From Candidatus Iainarchaeum sp. (GTDB lineage: Archaea > Iainarchaeota > Iainarchaeia > Iainarchaeales > JAAZKV01), in NCBI GenBank assembly GCA_028691435.1, contig JAQUZG010000027.1, forward strand, positions 1 to 9,181: 9,181 nt of DNA, in the 5' to 3' direction. Made by a program: the position numbers and the translations under genes. The notes beneath the pieces were generated by a model. That model saw only the letters and a program-made list of their open reading frames with translations, was not told the origin of the DNA and did no database searches. Of this stretch, positions 5,548 to 9,181 are shown piece after piece. Each line of letters starts with the position of its first letter. Positions within the stretch are counted from its first letter, which is position 1.

Positions 5548-6834
5548 TTATTTTTTTAATTTGATTTCAGTTTTATTGTTCATGTACTTTTGAAGTGCTT
5601 TTGGAATTAAAATTGTGCCGTCTTTAGTTTGATATTGTTCAATTATAATTCTTAATGTTCTTGATGTGGGGATCATTGTGTTGTTTAATGTGTGTAAATA
5701 TTCTTTAGTTCCATCTGCTTTTCGATATTTGATATTTAATCTAACTGCTTGATATGATGTACAATTACTACAACTTCCAAGTTCAATATATTTTCCTTCT
5801 CTTGGACTCCATCCTTCAAGGTCATATTTTTTAGCAGCAACAATTCCTAGGTCGCCAGTACAAACATTAACAATTCGGTAAGGAATTTCTAATTTTTCCA
5901 TAAATTCTTGCTGATTTCTTGAAAGTTCTTCATGTATTTTCCACGAATCTTGGGGTTTACAAAATACAACTTGTTCAATTTTATTAAATTGGTGTACTCT
6001 AAATAATCCTCTTTCATCAATTCCATGTTTTCCAATTTCTCTTCTAAAACATGCACTCATTCCAGTGTATTTTATTGGATTATCTAAATCTTTTTCTTCA
6101 AATATTTCATCCATGTACATTGCGGCTAGTGGGTGTTCACTTGTTGAAATTAATCTAAGTTCATCGCCTTCAATTTTGTATTGTACATTGTCAAATTCTG
6201 CTAAATCTGTAACTCCACTGTATGCTTTTGTTGTCATCATGTGGGGTACTTGAACTGGCACAAATCCTTTTTCAATTAACATGTCCAGTGCAAGTCGTTG
6301 TAATGCTAAATCTAGCATTGCAAGATCGCCTTTCAAATAAAAAAATCCAGTTCCTGCAATTTTTACAGCCCGTTCAAAATCGGCTATGTCAAGTGCAACT
6401 GCAATTTCAGCATGGTGTCTTAATTCGGGTGTGTGTTTTACATCACCCCATTTTTTAATTTCTAAATTTTCAGTATCATCTTTTCCAAAAGGTACACTTT
6501 CATGCATGATATTTGGAATTCTCATTAAAATTTCTTTACAATTTCTTTCTAGTTCTAGAACAATTGGTTCACTATCTTTTATTTTTGCAGGTATTGTTTT
6601 TGCTTCTTCCATTAATTTTATTATATCTTGGTTATTTGCTTTAGCAATTTTAATTTTTTCAGTAATTTCATTTCTTTGTTTTTTTAGTTCTTCAATTTCA
6701 ACTTTTAATTTTCTCCATTTTTCATCTTTTTCTTTCCATTCGTCAAGTCTTTGGATTATCTTATCATCGTGTCTTTTTTTTAAGTTGTCTATAACTTGGT
6801 CGTAATTCTCTCTTACAAATCTTGCGTCTAACAT
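5548..6834 (-). CDS. serS: Seryl-tRNA synthetase
   Basis: This 428-aa protein is the common (not the rare methanogen) type of SerRS, which charges tRNA-Ser. The N-terminal antiparallel coiled coil that grips the tRNA long arm spans about residues 28-105. The class II core follows: TSEHPLAA near 231-238, motif 2 at about 258-289 (ACFRREIG...ERGLFRVHQFNKIE, with arginines R264, R265 and R275), the serine/tRNA recognition element ELGSCSNCTSYQAVR, and motif 3 at 383-402 (NNTMIPTSRTL with R392). Length is normal. No SD precedes the start; a TATA-like box at 6856-6865 about 26 nt upstream suggests a leaderless mRNA. Residues 39-70 have a decayed duplicate at 8951-9048. Confidence 0.97.
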   Translation of the reverse strand: MLDARFVRENYDQVIDNLKKRHDDKIIQRLDEWKEKDEKWRKLKVEIEELKKQRNEITEKIKIAKANNQDIIKLMEEAKTIPAKIKDSEPIVLELERNCKEILMRIPNIMHESVPFGKDDTENLEIKKWGDVKHTPELRHHAEIAVALDIADFERAVKIAGTGFFYLKGDLAMLDLALQRLALDMLIEKGFVPVQVPHMMTTKAYSGVTDLAEFDNVQYKIEGDELRLISTSEHPLAAMYMDEIFEEKDLDNPIKYTGMSACFRREIGKHGIDERGLFRVHQFNKIEQVVFCKPQDSWKIHEELSRNQQEFMEKLEIPYRIVNVCTGDLGIVAAKKYDLEGWSPREGKYIELGSCSNCTSYQAVRLNIKYRKADGTKEYLHTLNNTMIPTSRTLRIIIEQYQTKDGTILIPKALQKYMNNKTEIKLKK

Positions 6835-6855
6835 ATTAATCTCTGACTAAAAAAA

Positions 6856-6865
6856 GTTTTTAAAT
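6856..6865 (-). promoter_or_regulatory. serS: TATA box of serS
   Basis: On the minus strand this reads ATTTAAAAAC, centred about 27 nt before the serS ATG. That spacing and the lack of an SD fit leaderless transcription. Confidence 0.5.
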
Positions 6866-6879
6866 CCAATAGTTAGTAA

Positions 6880-7170
6880 TTTATGATTTTGAGATGATGT
6901 TTAATAGATTTTATATATTTTGGCGCTGGTAAAATATTATTTTATGGTATCTTGATTGTTATTTGTTTTTGTTGTTGATGTATGCTACGACTGTTTTTTT
7001 GATTGCTGATTTGCGAATTCTAGTATTGCTTTTTGATTATATTTAATTTTGTTGAATTTTTGTTGTGTTTTTTTATTTCTTTTTTGAAGTGTTGGGTGTT
7101 TAATCTGTCCATTTTGGATTTGTGTTGTCTTAATTGAATTTGTATTTCGAGGTTGTTTTTGTATATAAGT
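6880..7170. other. G/T-rich stretch without a credible gene
   Basis: These roughly 290 bases are strongly G+T-biased on the plus strand, with few C and few A. Plus-strand genes here are A- and G-rich, and minus-strand genes give T- and C-rich plus strands, so this pattern fits neither. The only ATG-started reading found is a 30-codon minus-strand one (7020-7112) without SD. Longer open minus-strand frames lack a start and are broken by stops. It may be decayed sequence or an untranslated RNA; I see no tRNA-like or repeat structure. Confidence 0.45.
7161..7169 (+). promoter_or_regulatory. Possible TATA box before the 7191 reading frame
   Basis: GTATATAAG is centred about 26 nt before the ATG at 7191, like the leaderless promoters at 2483 and 9064. 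The frame it would serve is interrupted after ten codons, so its use is doubtful. Confidence 0.3.
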
Positions 7171-7190
7171 TCGTTGGAGAATAGGTTATA

Positions 7191-7400
7191 ATGCAAGATG
7201 GTTCAAAAATATATTCAGTCTAATTCAAAATTTCTGATGGACGCCCTATGGATTTATATAATTTTTATGGAGAATACTATTTTTACTTAAACAAGATTGT
7301 TGAAAAAATATTTGTAAAAAACATATTTTTTGATGGAAACACTCAAAAAGTAATCTTTGAATTTAAAAATAAACTGTTAAAAATTACAGAATTTACTTAG
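7191..7400 (+). pseudogene. Short interrupted reading frame (possible gene remnant)
   Basis: From the ATG at 7191 ten codons (MQDGSKIYSV) are read, then an in-frame TAA at 7221. The same frame stays open for 58 more codons to a TAG at 7398. Downstream of the stop, an ATG at 7248 could start a 50-aa protein (MDLYNFYGEYYFYLNK..., ending KLLKITEFT), but no SD precedes it. The residues are rich in Phe, Tyr, Lys and Asn with a strand-like pattern (VIFEFKNKLLKI), which looks coding-like. The better-placed promoter is for the 7191 start. The simplest reading is the remnant of a small gene with one nonsense mutation; a functional 50-aa gene from 7248 is the alternative. I recognise no family. Confidence 0.35.
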
Positions 7401-7436
7401 TGATATTCTTCTAGTGGATTAAAAATTGACTAACAA

Positions 7437-7455
7437 GTTAATTTTTTTTATTAAC
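7437..7455 (+). terminator. Weak hairpin with T-run before the peptide gene
   Basis: GTTAAT (7437-7442) and ATTAAC (7450-7455) pair around a loop of seven T. The stem is short and A/T-rich. It could end transcription arriving from the left before the cassette promoter. Confidence 0.25.
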
Positions 7456-7460
7456 CAATC

Positions 7461-7499
7461 TTTTATTAAATCTAACATATATATATTAATTAAGGTGGT
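7461..7499 (+). promoter_or_regulatory. Promoter and SD of the peptide/PP-loop pair
   Basis: A TATA-like TTTTATTAAAT at 7461-7471 would start transcription near 7492. An SD motif AAGGTGGT at 7492-7499 lies seven bases before the ATG at 7506 and is among the best SDs in the window; it fixes the start of the 47-aa peptide. A second A/T run (CATATATATATT, 7476-7487) is an alternative TATA element but would leave the SD outside the mRNA. Confidence 0.5.
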
Positions 7500-7505
7500 T
7501 ATATA

Positions 7506-7649
7506 ATGGAAATTCAAAAATTGAGCCAAGTTGAAATGTTAAATCAATCTGTAACACAAGATGAAATTATTAAAGAGATTGAGTCAAAAAAAGAGTCAGA
7601 CATAATAAGATTTCGAACTTGTTGTGCTGATTGTAGAGCAAGTAAATAA
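7506..7649 (+). CDS. 47-aa peptide with Cys-rich C-terminus
   Basis: This small gene encodes a 47-aa peptide. The first 36 residues are polar, probably helical and rich in Glu, Lys, Ile and Gln (MEIQKLSQVEMLNQ...QDEIIKEIESKKESD). The last 12 are a compact tail, FRTCCADCRASK, with C39, C40 and C43. No signal peptide or membrane segment is seen. A strong SD (7492-7499) supports translation. The stop is 9 bp from the PP-loop gene and in the same frame, so the two are almost certainly one operon. The leader-plus-tail layout resembles precursor peptides of ribosomally made, modified peptides; it could equally be a small metal-binding partner of the enzyme. I do not recognise the family. No C-terminal Gly-Gly is present, so it is not a classic ubiquitin-like sulfur carrier. 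Confidence 0.7.
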   Translation: MEIQKLSQVEMLNQSVTQDEIIKEIESKKESDIIRFRTCCADCRASK

Positions 7650-7658
7650 GGGATATCA

Positions 7659-8840
7659 ATGGCAAAATTTGAGTTCAGTTGCAAGGGGAAGAAACTAACT
7701 TTTCCAGTTGGAACAGGACGTACAATAGCCTCTGAGCTACTCCGATTACAGGTTCCAATAGATACAGTTATTGTACGACTTAATGGAGCTGTATTAAATG
7801 AACTAAATACTATTCTAGATACATCTTATGATGTAACAGTTGTCGAAGGATTTGATATAGAATCAATTTTAAACAACCAAATAAGTTCATTGCAAATTTC
7901 TGATGTTTCTGGAAAATACTTAAAGAGACACTTGAAAATAAATGAAAATGGAACATTATGTTTGAAACTTAACCTGATGTCTGATGACACCATTAAAAAT
8001 TACGTTGAAACAACGTTTTTTGACACAGTTAAAAATGAAAAGTTGTTTGAAGGGACTAAAAAAATTGTTTTTGGATTATCTGGTGGGGTGGACAGTACGA
8101 CACTAGCATATTTGCTTAAGCAAATTCCTGGTCTTGAAATTCATGCAGTAACATATGATGATTTTAAAACTGAAAATGATCCAATGCAAGAGTTTGTAAA
8201 AGAAATTGCCAAAAATAATTGTATTATTCATTCAATAATCTCTGAACAAGAAGTACGCAATTTGTTTAATTTAAATACTTCGATTAAAAAAATTCTTCCT
8301 GAACTAATGGAAACAAAAGATTATGATAAAGCTATGTATATAGACCATCACCTAACTAGAAGAGCACTTGAACATTATGCTGAACAAAATGGAATTCAAA
8401 CAATAGTTTTGGGGTTACATGCAACAGACATTATTGCAGGACTTATAAATAATTATACTTATGGATATCCATTACAATCAATGCCTAAACGATCTGTTGG
8501 AAAATTTACTTATTCATACCCTTTATGTTATTTAACAAAAAAGGAACTAAAATTATACCTAGAATTAATTGGTTCACCACATTTTAAATCAAATAAAGTT
8601 AATCCTTGGGAATTAAATCCACTAGATAGAAACTTTTATTATTATCTTGCTGATAATTTACAAACAGTGTGGCCTGATATTCAATATTGGTTAATAAAAG
8701 CAACTCAACAAACTTTGCATGCTGAATACGCATTTTGTGAAAATTGTAAGGGTAGCATGCAAGTTACATCAAATCAAGATTGCCCAAAGCTTTGTGATGT
8801 ATGTAAAATATTCAAGGAACATGGATATTTAAAAGAATAA
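7659..8840 (+). CDS. ThiS/MoaD-like domain fused to TtuA/TtcA-like PP-loop ATPase
   Basis: This 393-aa protein has two parts. Residues 1-66 look like a ThiS/MoaD beta-grasp domain: a strand, a TIASELLRLQ helix, IDTVIVRLNGAVL, then DVTVVEG. It lacks the C-terminal Gly-Gly because the chain continues. The PP-loop SGGVDS is at 141-146, in a nucleotide alpha-hydrolase core with RRALEHYAEQNGI (234-246), GLHATD (252-257, in place of the usual GHN.DD) and YPLCYLTKKE (287-296), as in TtcA/TtuA/TilS enzymes. The end carries C360/C363 and C375/C379/C382, zinc-ribbon-like as in TtuA. The usual N-terminal TtuA zinc finger is absent, and MYIDHH (226-231) stands where the CxxC before the RR helix is expected. 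Function is inferred: ATP-dependent activation and sulfur or amine transfer, on a peptide or tRNA. The SD is weak (AAGGGAT). Arg and Leu codons CGA/CGT/CTC/CTA are commoner than in its neighbours. Confidence 0.8.
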   Translation: MAKFEFSCKGKKLTFPVGTGRTIASELLRLQVPIDTVIVRLNGAVLNELNTILDTSYDVTVVEGFDIESILNNQISSLQISDVSGKYLKRHLKINENGTLCLKLNLMSDDTIKNYVETTFFDTVKNEKLFEGTKKIVFGLSGGVDSTTLAYLLKQIPGLEIHAVTYDDFKTENDPMQEFVKEIAKNNCIIHSIISEQEVRNLFNLNTSIKKILPELMETKDYDKAMYIDHHLTRRALEHYAEQNGIQTIVLGLHATDIIAGLINNYTYGYPLQSMPKRSVGKFTYSYPLCYLTKKELKLYLELIGSPHFKSNKVNPWELNPLDRNFYYYLADNLQTVWPDIQYWLIKATQQTLHAEYAFCENCKGSMQVTSNQDCPKLCDVCKIFKEHGYLKE

Positions 8841-8950
8841 AATCTGATTGAGTAAAATTAAGCAATTTAAAAATTAGTAATGCATAATATCTAGTGTTTG
8901 GACCTAATGTAGATTTAGTAAATAATTCTTCTTTTGTAAACCATTTTGCT

Positions 8951-9048
8951 ATTTCTTGTTTATTTGCTTTTGCAATTTTAATTTTTTCATTAATTTCATT
9001 TCTTTGCTTTTTTAGTTCTTCAATTTCAACTTTTAATTTTCTCTATTT
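8951..9048 (-). pseudogene. Decayed copy of an internal serS fragment
   Basis: These 98 bases align without gaps to 6623-6720 inside serS, with six mismatches (about 94% identical), in the same orientation. They match SerRS residues 39-70 (KLKVEIEELKKQRNEI-type coiled coil). The codon for W40 has become TAG (9043-9045). Similarity fades on both sides: there is no serS start and no class II core. The frame stays open past 8951 into unrelated sequence (AKWFTKEELFTKS...) with no ATG. It is a relic with no expected product, and shows that serS-derived DNA was copied to the far side of the 7506-8840 pair. Confidence 0.85.
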
Positions 9049-9063
9049 CAATTCAATTAGTTT

Positions 9064-9074
9064 AATTTAAATAA
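9064..9074 (+). promoter_or_regulatory. TATA box of the 9095 gene
   Basis: AATTTAAATAA is centred about 26 nt before the ATG at 9095, identical to the core of the box at 2484-2494. No SD precedes the ATG, so leaderless transcription is likely. Confidence 0.5.
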
Positions 9075-9094
9075 GGTTATGTCTTTATTCTATA

Positions 9095-9181
9095 ATGCCT
9101 ACTCAAAGAAATTCAAAAATATCTAAAACTTCAAAAGTTGCTTCTAAAAATTTGACAAGAAAAGTTGTTGCTTCTAGAATT
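9095..9181 (+). CDS. Start of an unrecognised basic protein (partial)
   Basis: An ATG at 9095 opens a frame that runs off the window after 29 residues: MPTQRNSKISKTSK, then VASKNLTRKVVASRI. It is rich in Ser, Lys, Arg and Thr, with no Cys and no hydrophobic signal segment. Such a basic, low-complexity N-terminus fits a nucleic-acid-binding protein or a disordered tail, but too little is visible to name it. The TATA-like box at 9064-9074 sits at the right distance for a leaderless transcript, which supports it being a real gene start. Confidence 0.55.
   Translation, partial: MPTQRNSKISKTSKVASKNLTRKVVASRI

Noticed and set aside
7020..7112. 30-codon minus-strand reading frame inside the G/T-rich stretch
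   Set aside because: It has no SD or clear promoter, is very short, and its C-rich, G-poor coding strand is unlike real genes here. Neighbouring open frames lack starts.
7647..7649. Recoding or readthrough of TAA joining the peptide to the PP-loop gene
   Set aside because: TAA ends several clear genes here (rrp42, eL43, rpoP, prefoldin beta), so it works as a normal stop. The ATG at 7659 starts exactly at the ThiS-like domain.
8951..9048. A second functional SerRS or a serS regulatory copy
   Set aside because: It covers only 32 codons, has an internal stop and no start codon. No promoter for an antisense RNA over it could be identified.
1..9181. CRISPR array, insertion sequence, tRNA or rRNA gene
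   Set aside because: I saw no regularly spaced repeats, no transposase motif with terminal inverted repeats, and no cloverleaf or rRNA-like GC-rich block. A tRNAscan or Infernal run would settle the RNA question.

Overview
The window is very AT-rich and looks archaeal. The left part carries exosome subunits Rrp41 and Rrp42, ribosomal protein eL43 (L37Ae), RNA polymerase subunit P, the KEOPS subunit Pcc1 and prefoldin beta, an order typical of the archaeal exosome/ribosome superoperon. Short genes, tight packing, lysine-rich tails and extreme A/T bias suggest a small-genome lineage such as a DPANN archaeon (Woesearchaeota/Pacearchaeota-like). That placement is inference; no rRNA gene is present to confirm it.

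Layout. Positions 2-2437 hold the plus-strand information-processing cluster: the C-terminal end of rrp41, rrp42, eL43, rpoP (44 aa), pcc1 and prefoldin beta. It ends in a clear hairpin plus T-tract. Positions 2516-3954 hold an unrecognised basic 134-aa protein and a DHH-family phosphoesterase. Positions 3969-5363 (minus strand) are a two-gene operon of a PHP-domain metallohydrolase and a helix-turn-helix protein. Positions 5548-6834 (minus) are serS. Positions 6835-7505 are mostly non-coding: a strongly G/T-skewed stretch, then a short broken or doubtful ORF. Positions 7506-8840 (plus) are an accessory-looking pair: a 47-aa peptide ending in a Cys-rich tail (CCADC), then a 393-aa protein joining a ThiS/MoaD-like beta-grasp domain to a TtuA/TtcA-like PP-loop ATPase with a C-terminal zinc-ribbon-like Cys cluster. 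Positions 8951-9048 are a decayed 98-bp copy of an internal piece of serS, and a basic protein starts at 9095 and runs off the window.

The left cluster covers RNA degradation, translation, transcription, tRNA t6A modification and protein folding. Two start modes appear. Genes inside operons have Shine-Dalgarno (SD) motifs (GGTGA, GAGGTTGA, GGTGG), while several first genes have a TATA-like box about 26 nt before the ATG, as expected for leaderless mRNAs.

The most interesting part is 7506-8840. A short Cys-tailed peptide is coupled, in the same reading frame and 9 bp away, to a sulfur-transfer-type enzyme that carries its own fused sulfur-carrier-like fold but seems to lack the internal CxxC of tRNA thiolases. 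It could be a peptide-modifying or sulfur-handling system. Its position between serS and a broken serS fragment, beside non-coding debris and with somewhat different codon use, points to acquired DNA.
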